A DNA stretch of 34,802 nt from the NCBI GenBank assembly GCA_028696365.1, contig JAQVHG010000002.1, positions 1 to 34,802 on the forward strand, written 5' to 3'. The DNA comes from Methanofollis sp. (lineage in GTDB: Archaea > Halobacteriota > Methanomicrobia > Methanomicrobiales > Methanofollaceae). Shown piece by piece: positions 7,743 through 16,384 of this stretch (position 1 is its first letter; every line of letters begins with the position of its first letter). The notes beneath the pieces are model-generated. The model did not search any database. It worked only from the letters and a program-made list of their open reading frames with translations, and was not told the origin of the DNA. A program made the position numbers and the translations under genes.

Positions 7743-8883
7743 CCGTGCCGGTATCTCGGACTCAACATCGGCGATCAGAGATCTTCACCGCACATACTGT
7801 CTCTGCGGAGTGCCGAGAAACGATCTTCTCTCGGTCCCGGACGCACTTCTCCTCTATCTCTCTTCGATTCTGCGGAATGAAGAGACGAATCCACCAGAAT
7901 GCAGTCCAGAAGTATGGCGAGCCCTTCTCCAAAGCCTATACCCACACTGGGTTACTCCGATCCTGTATGGATATCTCAGGTCATGGGACCAGGCGCACCT
8001 CCCTCCCCCTGAGATCATGGAGGCCATGCGCCGCGAATATCTCATCAGCAAGGGCCGCTCGGTCCAGATGGACCATCAACTCAACGAACTCCTCGCTGCA
8101 GCAGAGGAGCAGGGGACCAGAATATTGATCCTGAAAGGCCCTGCCTTCGCCAGATCGATCTACCCTGATCCCGCAATGCGGGACGGGAGCGATCTCGATG
8201 TGCTGGTCTGCCCTGATCTGGTGGAAGAGACTGAAGACCTTCTCACTGCTCTTGGGTATCAGTGTGATGAGAAAAAATTTGCAGTCTCAAAGAACTATTA
8301 TCATGAAGAGACATTTTACCCGAAAAAAATTGATCAGGGGCGCGTCGCGGTCGATCTCCACTGGCGATGCACGCCGTCACTTGGGTTCACCCTCGCTATC
8401 CCGCCTGAAGAACTCTTCTCACAGGCTGTCACCGTCCACACCGATCAATTCTCATTTGAGACACTGGGCCCCAGAGATGCCTTCCTGCATATGGCATCGC
8501 ATATGATCTATGGTCACACAAGAGACATACGTCTCACCTGGGTCCATGACATTGCCCTCCTTGCCGATCGTCTCAGGGGTCCTGAGGACTGGACGGCAGT
8601 GAGGGAGGCGTGTCATGGATGGGGGGCACGGAATGCCGTCGAGGTCGCCCTTACTATGGCAGAGGTCTGGACAGGCCTCACTCTCCCTAAAGGATTCAAC
8701 GACTTTGATCAGTGGCCGACGCCGTCTGAGAAAGAGATGGCGATCTGGCCCGATCTCCTGAGAAAAGATCGATCGATTCGATCCTATTTGAAACTCAGGC
8801 TCTCAGCGTTGCCTGACAGAAGAGAGAAGATCCATATACTGAGGTATCTTGCCTGGCGTGAGATGAAGAATCGAATCAGGTGA
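7735..8883 (+). CDS. Nucleotidyltransferase-family protein (NTP_transf_5-like)
   Basis: About 382 aa. The nucleotidyltransferase signature is KGPAF then RDGSDLDVLV, where the G-S-D-x-D pattern gives the two catalytic metal-binding aspartates. The context matches the uncharacterised NTP_transf_5 (PF14907) group, often found in RiPP loci with HprK-like and S26-like proteins. It could transfer a nucleotide to a peptide or small molecule; the substrate is unknown. An ATG exists at 7696, but the ATG at 7735 has GAGGAGAAGC just before it and overlaps the peptidase stop by only eight bases, so it is preferred. No predicted membrane segments. Confidence 0.82.
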   Translation: MSDRAGISDSTSAIRDLHRTYCLCGVPRNDLLSVPDALLLYLSSILRNEETNPPECSPEVWRALLQSLYPHWVTPILYGYLRSWDQAHLPPPEIMEAMRREYLISKGRSVQMDHQLNELLAAAEEQGTRILILKGPAFARSIYPDPAMRDGSDLDVLVCPDLVEETEDLLTALGYQCDEKKFAVSKNYYHEETFYPKKIDQGRVAVDLHWRCTPSLGFTLAIPPEELFSQAVTVHTDQFSFETLGPRDAFLHMASHMIYGHTRDIRLTWVHDIALLADRLRGPEDWTAVREACHGWGARNAVEVALTMAEVWTGLTLPKGFNDFDQWPTPSEKEMAIWPDLLRKDRSIRSYLKLRLSALPDRREKIHILRYLAWREMKNRIR

Positions 8884-8993
8884 TCTGAGGTCGTTACGGC
8901 CCCTGTTATCATTCCATATTGTCTTTATCCTGCCTCGCCTCCCACACGCTGATATGTCAGGAGCGCGTCAGAGTCCCGCTGGGGTGAGACCAC

Positions 8994-9668
8994 ATGAGAG
9001 TATCGATGACGTACCTGATTGTATGCCTGGCCGGGCTGATGGTCGTCGGAGTCTCTGCCATGTCACCGCCGGCATGGGTGGGGCCTGGCACGACCGTCAC
9101 CTATGAGGCCGCATTGACGCCGTACTATGCAATCGACTCTGACGATCCCCTTGAGAGGTGGGTGCACTATGAGGGGACTGGAGTGTACGGCTTCTGGATC
9201 GACAGGGTCACCGGGTGGGACGAGACCGGGTATTATGGAGACGCAACCGTGATCAGCGCCTTTGACGGCAGCACCATGGTGGAGGGTGAGTGGTCGTACC
9301 AGCCTGGAGATCCAGGCATGGGCCTTTTCTGGGTTGATCTCGACGGCATCGCCTTCAGTGAGGAGAATCTTGTCGCGGAAGGGCCGATGGAAGCCGCCGG
9401 AGAGGTGTGGGACGCCCAGGCATATTACTATGCATCGATAGGGAACACCTTCGACGTACGGTTCATCGTGGACAAGGAGAGCGGGCTCCTCCTCAGCAAG
9501 ACCGAGGGGTTGACTGGTGCAGATGGCCGGATGCAACGGGCAATCTACCTCCTGCAGTCGATCGAAAACCCACAGCCAGGGATGGGTGCACCTGAGGAGA
9601 ATGTCTCGTGCGAGGGAAGCGAAGCTCAGAAAAAAATGGGCGTGAGAGGGCCGATACGTAGAGGATAG
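8994..9668 (+). CDS. Secreted protein of unknown function
   Basis: This 224-aa protein starts with a typical signal peptide (MRVSMTYLIVCLAGLMVVG, then VSA-M as a cleavage-like site near residue 22). The mature part is rich in Trp, Tyr, Gly and Asp, suggesting an extracellular beta-rich domain. The tail (one Cys, then a basic stretch) lacks a recognisable PGF-CTERM or membrane anchor. GGGGTGAG precedes the ATG. It follows the nucleotidyltransferase by 110 bp on the same strand and may be the last gene of the RiPP locus or an independent gene. I do not recognise the family. Confidence 0.7.
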   Translation: MRVSMTYLIVCLAGLMVVGVSAMSPPAWVGPGTTVTYEAALTPYYAIDSDDPLERWVHYEGTGVYGFWIDRVTGWDETGYYGDATVISAFDGSTMVEGEWSYQPGDPGMGLFWVDLDGIAFSEENLVAEGPMEAAGEVWDAQAYYYASIGNTFDVRFIVDKESGLLLSKTEGLTGADGRMQRAIYLLQSIENPQPGMGAPEENVSCEGSEAQKKMGVRGPIRRG

Positions 9669-9969
9669 AAAATTCTTCTGATGGATCGGCGGCCCCGAAT
9701 CGTCAAATTTTTCCTGCAATCTCGTGCCGGGGGGAAACCCCCCCCTAACCCACCCCCACGACGAAGAGAGCCGAGGGGCGGCATGACGCTCGACTTCGAT
9801 TCGCTCCTCGAACGGAAGGATGAGGGTCAGGAATTGATCCAGTTCTGACATGATATTTTGATCCTGTACTTGAGCCCAAAGTTCATGCTCAATTCTACTC
9901 GGCTTCAACGTGATATGACAAGTTCAAACTCTCATGCAAACCTGAAGAAATAATCATCAGGATCATTTT

Positions 9970-10315
9970 CATGGAGCATATCCCAAAACTGTCTTGGGAT
10001 AAACATCTGCGATCCTCCGCCAATCTTCATCAGGGGGGGTTAGGGGTCGGGACTTCCCTCGATGGAGAAGAGAGTGTAGAATTCCTGGAAGGAAGCAGAA
10101 GCACTTCGGTTCGAGGTAACCATCTTCACGATCACCGCTCTGCCTTCCCGGCCCTATCTTCATCCTGGGGGTCCGGGGGCAGAGCCCCCGGCTCGAGCAT
10201 GGGGGAAGGCGACGAATGCATTTGTGCCCGATGAAAACACAAGGATCTCTTCATTATCATCCGTCGCTCTCATAGGCAAAGAGAAGGGCAGGAAAGTTTT
10301 GGGATGACTTCATGG
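9970..10315. repeat. Type II dispersed inverted-repeat element
   Basis: It is 346 bp between CATGGAGCATATCCCAAAAC and the inverse GTTTTGGGATGACTTCATGG. Inside are GGGGTCCGGGGGCAGAGCCC and the conserved ATGAAAA...GGATCTCTTCATT stretch shared with the other type II copies. It is non-coding. The preceding stretch 9669-9969 holds only a decayed GC-rich repeat fragment (GGGGGGAAACCCCCCCC near 9728). Confidence 0.8.
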
Positions 10316-10550
10316 TAAACCCTCTAGACTAGGCTCTCTGTCGGGGGGCGTGCCGCCCCCCGAACCCCCCGCCACACGAGAGGTCGAGGACGGCAGCACT
10401 CTCTTTATGGCCCCATCTATTCTGCCTTCCCGACCCTACCGACCCTATCGTGATCCCAGGGGTCCGGGCGGCACTCGCCCCCGGCCAAAGGGGTAGGAAG
10501 GCGGGAGACACACGTCTCCCCCACACAAGAGGCGAGGGGTTCTACAGAGT
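10316..10550. repeat. Type I dispersed repeat abutting a type II copy
   Basis: The body matches other type I copies (GTCGGGGGGCGTGCCGCCCC, GAGGACGGCAGCACTCTCTT, GGTAGGAAGGCGGGAGACAC). The right tip is GGGGTTCTACAGAG. Its left tip is missing or replaced by the end of the type II element, so the two are fused head to tail. Confidence 0.75.
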
Positions 10551-10714
10551 TATCTTTCCCTCTTCTCCCTTCTCTTTGGTTCATCCCCTCTGATCGGCGT
10601 GCCTCCCCTCACCCTCACATCGGAGTCTCTCGAAGATCGTCGTCGTCTCGATTCCAATTCCCTTCGGTCGTCGTCGGAAAAATGCTCTGCATTTTCCGTA
10701 CACGAAAAAATATT

Positions 10715-11061
10715 CCATTAGCATATCCCAAAACTCTCTAGGGTCGAAGTTCTCCTCGAACTGAAGTGCTTCCTTCCAGAAATTTGAAACGCTCTCCTCG
10801 ACCGGGAGGCTTGGCCGCCCCCCGGACCCCCCCGCTGATGAAGAGTGGTGAAGGATTGCGTACTGTCTTCATGATCTTAACTCTATCTTCCCCCCGTCCC
10901 CATCGCCATCCTTGGGGTCCGGGGGCAGAGCCCCCGGCGTGAGTGAGGGGGGAGCTGACGAATACATGGGTGCGCGATGAAAAAACTGGGATCTCTTCAT
11001 TGCCACCTATCGCTCTCAATCGGTGAGGAGGAGGGTCGGAGAGTTTGGGGATGACCTCCAT
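10715..11061. repeat. Type II dispersed inverted-repeat element
   Basis: It is 347 bp, with left end CCATTAGCATATCCCAAAAC and right end TTTGGGGATGACCTCCAT. The body is closely similar to the copy at 31152-31497 over its full length, including CTCGAACTGAAGTGCTTC. It is non-coding. From here to 11262 I see no gene; T-rich DNA just after fdhB (minus strand) may terminate that operon. Confidence 0.8.
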
Positions 11062-11262
11062 ATTTTTTCTCCCCTGAAAATCTCCGATCGCTTATGTTTC
11101 CAAGTTCGTTATCGCTCACGCTCATTCTTCGGGATGAAGAAAGGAGCAGGAACGCACAATGTCGTCCTTCATCACATCCTGATGCAAGGAATCGAAGTTG
11201 AGATGACAAAAGAGAACGTTCTCTACAAATCCGAGAACTCAAAGAAAAAAAGATTAAAAGAT

Positions 11263-12507
11263 TTATTCCTTCTGGAAGATGTTGAAGATCTGGTCGCTGC
11301 CAGTGGCGGCGAGCCGGTCCCTCTCCTCGTTCTCCTCGACAAGCGCAAGGAGCGGGAGGGTCATGTCGACACCCGGCACAAACCCGAACATCTCCTGGAG
11401 GTCGACCTGGAGGGCGTGCATGAACAGCGAGTTCGGGATGTCCATGGCACAGAGTTCCTCGCACTGACCACAGTTGACACAGGAGTCAGAGATGTGGGCA
11501 AACCTGATGAGGTGGAACATGAAGTTCGGCGGGACCTCACCTGGCTTGACCAGGTACGGCTTCTTGGTGGAGCACTCGACACAGTAGCAGATCGGACAGT
11601 TTTCGATGCACTGGTAGCACTTGATACACCGGGAAGTCTCCTCGATGATCTTCTTCAGGCGGTCGCTGCCTTCACCGAGCGCGGCGAAGTCCTTTGCACG
11701 CCAGGAGTCCCCGAGCTTGAGCATGGCGTTCTCGACCTTACCGCGGATCTCGATACCCTTCGGGTTCGGAGCCTCGGTGGCGAGCTTGCCTGCCTTGACG
11801 GCCTCGTCGAGGATCTTTGCGCCCTTCTCAGAGCAGACCTCGATGAAGGTGGCCTTGCCGGCCTTGTCACCGATGACACCCCAGTTCCCGCAGGCAAGGT
11901 CGGCCTGACGTGGAACCTTGGTCTTGCACCGGCGGCAGTTGGACCTGCGGCCATAGCCTTCCTCTTCGAGCTCGTCCATCTTGATGCCCTTGTGCTCACC
12001 GTCGGCAGTCTCGATGATGAACTGACCCTTGTCGATCTCTTCTTTCACGACAGTGTCAGGGTCGGTCTCGAACTTGTCGGCGATCATCCTGCGAGCGGTG
12101 ACCGGGCTGACCGTACCACCACAGTTGAGGCCGATCATCACGACATTGTCGAGGTTGATCTGCTTCCTCTTGGCAAGTTCGTAGATACCCATTGCGTCGC
12201 AGCCCTTGACGGTGACCGCGATCTTCATGTCGTTTGCACCGTTGAGGTACTTCTTGAAGAGCTTGGAGAGCAGGAGCGTCCCACAGTGGAGGGACCCCGC
12301 AGTCTCTGCGATCTCTTCTGGGTTGGTGATGAGGGTCGGGACTGCATCGTAGATATCCGCACCCTTCTTCACGGCCAGGACCGCGTCGACCATCTTGCTC
12401 TCAAGGGCGTACTTGAGGAGCGAAGAGACCGCACCGCCGCACTCACCCTTTGCAAGGAGGTCCTCGTCGGTCGACCATGCATAATACATATCGCCTTTTG
12501 CTGACAT
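11263..12507 (-). CDS. fdhB: F420-dependent formate dehydrogenase, beta subunit
   Basis: This 414-aa subunit carries electrons from FdhA to coenzyme F420 via FAD. It belongs to the FrhB/FdhB family: an N-terminal F420-binding domain (GECGGAV near 21-27, a CRRC at 191-194 with ADLACGNWG after it) and a C-terminal two-cluster ferredoxin domain with Cys at 294, 297, 300, 304 and 343, 346, 349, 353. The start is two bases after the fdhA stop, with GGAGG inside the last codons of fdhA as ribosome binding site. In methanogens FdhAB supplies reduced F420 for CO2 reduction and can associate with heterodisulfide reductase. fdhC (formate transporter) is not in the window. Confidence 0.95.
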   Translation of the reverse strand: MSAKGDMYYAWSTDEDLLAKGECGGAVSSLLKYALESKMVDAVLAVKKGADIYDAVPTLITNPEEIAETAGSLHCGTLLLSKLFKKYLNGANDMKIAVTVKGCDAMGIYELAKRKQINLDNVVMIGLNCGGTVSPVTARRMIADKFETDPDTVVKEEIDKGQFIIETADGEHKGIKMDELEEEGYGRRSNCRRCKTKVPRQADLACGNWGVIGDKAGKATFIEVCSEKGAKILDEAVKAGKLATEAPNPKGIEIRGKVENAMLKLGDSWRAKDFAALGEGSDRLKKIIEETSRCIKCYQCIENCPICYCVECSTKKPYLVKPGEVPPNFMFHLIRFAHISDSCVNCGQCEELCAMDIPNSLFMHALQVDLQEMFGFVPGVDMTLPLLALVEENEERDRLAATGSDQIFNIFQKE

Positions 12508-12509
12508 TT

Positions 12510-14576
12510 TCAGGCCTCCTGGATCTTCTCAACCTTCACCGCACATGCCTTAAACTCCGGAATCTTTGCGATCGGGTCGAGGGCATTGTTGGTGAGGACG
12601 TTTGCTGCGCACTCAGCGAAGTGGAACGGCATGAAGGTGACGCCCTTCATAATGTCCTTCGTGACCTTTGCGGGCACGTTGACACTGCCACGGCGTGAGG
12701 TCGCCTTGACAATCTCACCATCAACGACGCCGATCTTCTCGGCATCCTCTGGGTTGATCTCGATCCAGCCGGTCGGAACCTCGGCGTGGAGGCTCTCAGA
12801 GCGGCGGGTCATGGTGCCGGTGTGCCAGTGGAAGAGACACCTGCCGGTGGTGAGAATGAGCGGATATTCCTCGTCTGGAACTTCCGCCGGCGGCTTGTAC
12901 TCAACGGCATGGAAGACACCGAGTCCGTCGGCGTGCGAGAACTTACCGATGTGGAGGATCGGGGTTCCCGGGTGTTCGGTGGACGGGCACGGCCAGTGGA
13001 GCCCCTCAGGCTTCTCCAGCCTCTCGTAGTTCATCCCGTGATAGGACGGGGTGACCTCGGCGATCTCGTTGAAGATCTCCTCAGCCGACTGGTACGGGAA
13101 CTGGTCGGCATAGCCCATCTTGGCAGCGAGCTCAGAGATGATCTGCCAGTCGAGCTTGGCGTCGCCTGGTGCGTCCTGGGCCTTGTGCCACATCTGGACA
13201 CGCCGCTCGGTCGAGGTCTGGGTGCCGGTCTTCTCTGCGTAGCAGGTGGCCGGGAGGATGACGTCGGCGAGGGCGGCGGTCTCGGTCATGAAGATGTCCT
13301 GCACAACCAGGAACTCGAGGCTCTTGAGTGCCTTCTCGACGTGAGTGAGGTCAGGGTCGGAGAGCATCGGGTTCTCGCCCATGATGTACATCGCCTTGAG
13401 TTCACCTGGGTTGTCGGTGAGGACGTCCATCATGACAGTGACCTCGTAGCCGTTCTTCGACTCGCAGATGCCGTCTGGGAAGCCCCATGCGTCGACGAAC
13501 TTCTTGTAGGCGGCTGGGTCGGTGACCTTCTGGTAGCCGGTGAAGGAGACCGGGAGTGCACCCATGTCGCAGGCGCCCTGCACGTTGTTCTGGCCACGGA
13601 GGGCGTTCACGCCTGAACCTGGCTTGCCCAGGTTGCCGGTGAGCATCTGGATGTTGGCGACGGACTTGACATTGTCCACGCCGGTGGTGTGCTGGGTGAT
13701 GCCCATCGAGTAGAGGATGGCGGAAGCCTCGGACTTGGCAAACCACTCGGTCGCCTGCTTCAGCTGCTCGACCGGGATGCCTGAGATCTTCGAGACGTTC
13801 TCGAAGGTGTAATCAGGCTTCATCACGACTTCTTTCAGCTTTTCGTAGTCCTTCGTGCGCTTCTCGATGAACTCCTTGTCTTCCCACCCGTTCTGGATGA
13901 TGTACTGCATCATGCCGTTGAGGATGGCGACGTCAGAGCCAGAGCGGAACTGCATGTACAGGTCGGCCTGCTTTGCAGTTGCGGTGTAGCGCGGGTCGGC
14001 GTAGATGATCTTTGCGCCGTTCATCTTTGCCTGGGCGATCTTCCTGCCGATGAGCGGGTGCTGCTCAAAGGTGTTGGACCCCAGGATAAAGAGACAGTTA
14101 GACTCGGCGATGTCGAGAATCGAGTTGGTCATCGCACCCGAGCCAAAGGAGGCGGCAAGCCCTGCGACGGTTGACGCGTGGCAGAGACGGGCACAGTGGT
14201 CGATGTGGGGCGTCTTGAGGACACCGCGGGCGAACTTCATCAGCGCGTAGTTTTCCTCGTTGGAAGTACGAGCCGATGAAAGACAGGCCATCTCGTCAGG
14301 CTTGAAGGACTTGAACTTCTGGGCGATGAGGTCGTAGGCCTCGTCCCAGGTTGCCTCAACAAACTTGCCGTCCTTCTTGATGAGCGGCGTGGTGAGGCGG
14401 TCCTCACGGTTCACAAATTCCCATGCATAGGTGCCCTTAGGGCAGACCTTGCCCTCGTTGACAGGGGAACGGTGGTACGGCTGGACGCCGCAGACCTTTC
14501 CGTCCTTGACAACGAGGTTGAAGGAACACCCGGTACCGCAGTACGGGCATGTCGTTCGAACATACTTTACGTCCAT
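12510..14576 (-). CDS. fdhA: Formate dehydrogenase, catalytic alpha subunit (Cys type)
   Basis: This 688-aa subunit oxidises formate to CO2 at a molybdenum or tungsten bis-pterin site. The N-terminal [4Fe-4S] ligands are Cys10, Cys13, Cys17 and Cys45. The metal ligand is Cys132 in DHCARLCHASTVAGL, the position occupied by selenocysteine in Sec-type enzymes, so this one does not need selenium. The length and C-terminal pterin-binding domain are complete. It is first in the fdhAB operon. The ATG at 14576 is preceded by GAGGT six bases away and by a TATA box. The divergent upstream region contains a palindrome. Confidence 0.96.
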   Translation of the reverse strand: MDVKYVRTTCPYCGTGCSFNLVVKDGKVCGVQPYHRSPVNEGKVCPKGTYAWEFVNREDRLTTPLIKKDGKFVEATWDEAYDLIAQKFKSFKPDEMACLSSARTSNEENYALMKFARGVLKTPHIDHCARLCHASTVAGLAASFGSGAMTNSILDIAESNCLFILGSNTFEQHPLIGRKIAQAKMNGAKIIYADPRYTATAKQADLYMQFRSGSDVAILNGMMQYIIQNGWEDKEFIEKRTKDYEKLKEVVMKPDYTFENVSKISGIPVEQLKQATEWFAKSEASAILYSMGITQHTTGVDNVKSVANIQMLTGNLGKPGSGVNALRGQNNVQGACDMGALPVSFTGYQKVTDPAAYKKFVDAWGFPDGICESKNGYEVTVMMDVLTDNPGELKAMYIMGENPMLSDPDLTHVEKALKSLEFLVVQDIFMTETAALADVILPATCYAEKTGTQTSTERRVQMWHKAQDAPGDAKLDWQIISELAAKMGYADQFPYQSAEEIFNEIAEVTPSYHGMNYERLEKPEGLHWPCPSTEHPGTPILHIGKFSHADGLGVFHAVEYKPPAEVPDEEYPLILTTGRCLFHWHTGTMTRRSESLHAEVPTGWIEINPEDAEKIGVVDGEIVKATSRRGSVNVPAKVTKDIMKGVTFMPFHFAECAANVLTNNALDPIAKIPEFKACAVKVEKIQEA

Positions 14577-14582
14577 TGAAAA

Positions 14583-14621
14583 ACCTCGGATAGAAAAATG
14601 TCACAGAGACGGCATATAAGG
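14583..14621 (-). promoter_or_regulatory. fdhAB promoter and ribosome binding site
   Basis: On the minus strand CCTTATATG (14613-14621) is a TATA box about 37 bases before the fdhA ATG. GAGGT (14583-14587) lies six bases before the ATG. This predicts a short leader of roughly 10-15 bases. Confidence 0.5.
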
Positions 14622-14703
14622 TTACCCCTTCTCGCGATCAAATTTGGTGAATAGTGGTGGACGGACGCCCTTGTGTCTCCCAATTTTGGAACTACACATA
14701 GTT

Positions 14704-14717
14704 AACCCACATGGGTT
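14704..14717. promoter_or_regulatory. Palindrome between fdhA and the zinc-ribbon gene
   Basis: AACCCA-CA-TGGGTT is a perfect 6+2+6 palindrome in the divergent intergenic region, upstream of the fdhA TATA box. It could be an operator for formate- or metal-responsive control. Function is inferred from position only. Confidence 0.35.
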
Positions 14718-14765
14718 TTGATTTACCTACCTGTGCTGATAGATTAAAAATGTGGGGGAGCGCAG

Positions 14766-15401
14766 GTGTACCCCATGCAGGTGCCTGTGCCCCCCATGCT
14801 CGCCGACCTTGTCGCGACCTCGTTCTCAGCACTTGACGGTGTGGAATTCTCAGACCTCTCCAGATGCCCGGAATGCGGTGGGGAGGTGCGGGGGCATGAC
14901 ATGAAGAATCGGCGGTTTGCAGTGATCAAAACCGCAAAAGGACGCACCGAGATCACGGTCTGGGTGCAAAGATATTATTGTACTCAATGCGGGGCGCTCT
15001 GTTCGGCCCCGGCCCCGTTCTATCCTGACACCAGGGTGGGGGCGCCGGTCGTCGACCTCTGCCGAGTCTTTGCTGGAGAGTACTCTTTCAGCCGGGTGGC
15101 ACGGATACTCGGCGCCATGGGTATCGTCCTCGACCGTGGGTCGGTCAGGAATTATGCTGCTCTCGAACTTAAGCCTGTCCCGTCCATCGAACTCTGGGGA
15201 CTCCGCCTGCCAGGATCTCTCCTTTCACTCATCTCTCTTACCATCGACAGGAGTAAGGGGACTCCCGTCCCAGGGGCAGAAGTCCTCAGGGCCTGCGGTT
15301 TCCCAGCCGCAGACCGGGCACCGCTTCACCCGCCTGGGTCTCCGTCCGAGGAAGGGGATGAGCGGGATGAAGAGGAAGAGAAAGAAAAACGGGAGTTCTA
15401 A
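14766..15401 (+). CDS. Zinc-ribbon/HTH protein, transposase-like, probably truncated
   Basis: The first 150 residues look real: CPECGG at about 38 and YYCTQCG about 40 residues later form a zinc ribbon, and then VVDLCRVFAGEYSFSRVARI with DRGSVRNY suggests a helix-turn-helix like those at the N-terminus of some transposases. The last 60 residues (from about 15225) are low complexity, ending in an acidic/Lys-rich tail, and lie antisense to a better candidate gene at 15225-15449. The true protein probably ends, or was truncated, near 15220. Start is GTG at 14766, with ATG at 14775 as an alternative. It could be a transposase remnant or a small regulator; I cannot tell. Confidence 0.55.
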   Translation: MYPMQVPVPPMLADLVATSFSALDGVEFSDLSRCPECGGEVRGHDMKNRRFAVIKTAKGRTEITVWVQRYYCTQCGALCSAPAPFYPDTRVGAPVVDLCRVFAGEYSFSRVARILGAMGIVLDRGSVRNYAALELKPVPSIELWGLRLPGSLLSLISLTIDRSKGTPVPGAEVLRACGFPAADRAPLHPPGSPSEEGDERDEEEEKEKREF

Positions 15402-15449
15402 GAGGAAACAGACCGCCGTAACGAGGAGCGAGCCTGCGAGGAGGAGCAA
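15225..15449 (-). CDS. Small membrane protein with C-terminal zinc ribbon
   Basis: This 74-aa protein has a long hydrophobic N-terminus (residues 1-34, one or two membrane segments rich in Leu and Phe), then a basic RRPRRVKR linker and a zinc ribbon CPVCGW with FCPWDG. It starts two bases after the mfnF stop, apparently at TTG, so translation may be coupled to mfnF. Zinc-ribbon membrane proteins of this type are common and uncharacterised in methanogens. Its 3' 177 bp are antisense to the tail of the gene at 14766-15401; the coherent topology here makes this the better of the two. Confidence 0.65.
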   Translation of the reverse strand: MLLLAGSLLVTAVCFLLELPFFFLFLFIPLIPFLGRRPRRVKRCPVCGWETAGPEDFCPWDGSPLTPVDGKRDE

Positions 15450-15451
15450 GC

Positions 15452-16384
15452 TCAGCGTAGCGGATCGCGTTCTGCCACCTCCAGGACGGCATACGCGGGC
15501 AGGGCGTCGGCCATGCCTTTGAGTTCACGGTTCAGGTCGGTGCCAGAGAGCATCTCGGCAAAGACCGGCGACCCGATCCCGCCGCAGAGGATCTGGGTGC
15601 ACCCCTGCGTCCCCATGCAGGTGCTGACCGCCCTGACGATCATCCCGGCCTGGGCAGACCAGCACTGGACGGCGATCCCCCGCGCCGCCTCTTCGCCGAT
15701 CTCTTCGAGGTCGGCGCAGACGACCCTGGAAAGCCGGCGCATTGCCGCTTCCACCGTGACCGGGCCGCCGTCAGGGGTGGCTGCGGTATAGTCTTCTGGT
15801 TTGATCTGGCCAAGGACCAGGTGGACGTCTCCGCTGCACGCAAAGTATTCGGTCGAGACCGGAGTGAAGACTCCTCCCACCTCGACGGCCCTGACCAGGG
15901 TGGCGACATTTGTCCTGAGCATCCCGGTGTAGACCAGGTAGCCCTGCTGAAGGCGAAGGAGGTCGGTAAGCCCACAGAGGTCGTCGAAGCGGTTGAGCGG
16001 GATGATGTCCGCAGTGGTGCTCCCGACGTCGAGGAGGGTGGCGTTGGGATAACGGCCGCGGAGATAGTCTGCAGAGGCCAGCCAGTTTGCAGCGGCGAGT
16101 TCGGGCACCGGGCCGTCATGGAAGGTCCCGTCGGTCCCGTAGAAGAGGGCGTCAGGGAAGGACTCCTGCACGGCGTCCACGATAAATTTGATGCCTTCGT
16201 TTTTGGATGAGAAACTGTCGGCAAGTTCGCCGCTCATCACGACTGCAGCGTTCTCTCCGTCTTTTGCATAGGGGGCGAGCAGGTCGGCGAGCGGGGCCTC
16301 CTTCCAGAGGGGGCAGTAGTGGATGTGGGCTCCGCCCCTGTCCACCACTTTCAGGTTTGCCCCGCCGATGTCGATGCCGATCAT
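15452..16384 (-). CDS. mfnF: Methanofuran biosynthesis protein MfnF
   Basis: This 310-aa protein is of the hydantoinase/oxoprolinase-like ASKHA fold: GIDIGGANLK at the N-terminus is the phosphate-1 loop, LLDVGSTTADIIPL the phosphate-2 loop, and LCGGIGSP a C-terminal adenosine loop. The family (once annotated as an H4MPT-linked C1-transfer pathway protein) includes MfnF, which condenses the phosphorylated aminomethylfuran with gamma-glutamyltyramine in methanofuran synthesis. The ATG overlaps the mfnD stop as ATGA, and mfnD encodes the enzyme making that glutamyltyramine, which supports the call strongly. Confidence 0.88.
   Translation of the reverse strand: MIGIDIGGANLKVVDRGGAHIHYCPLWKEAPLADLLAPYAKDGENAAVVMSGELADSFSSKNEGIKFIVDAVQESFPDALFYGTDGTFHDGPVPELAAANWLASADYLRGRYPNATLLDVGSTTADIIPLNRFDDLCGLTDLLRLQQGYLVYTGMLRTNVATLVRAVEVGGVFTPVSTEYFACSGDVHLVLGQIKPEDYTAATPDGGPVTVEAAMRRLSRVVCADLEEIGEEAARGIAVQCWSAQAGMIVRAVSTCMGTQGCTQILCGGIGSPVFAEMLSGTDLNRELKGMADALPAYAVLEVAERDPLR

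Noticed and set aside
9063..9908. 281-aa open frame on the minus strand
   Set aside because: It is antisense to the secreted protein at 8994-9668, has no family-like sequence and runs into repeat DNA.
11023..12504. 493-aa open frame on the plus strand
   Set aside because: It is the antisense shadow of fdhB; the minus-strand protein has all conserved cysteines.
12510..14576. Selenocysteine-containing FdhA
   Set aside because: The metal-ligand position is an ordinary Cys codon (residue 132) and there is no in-frame TGA.
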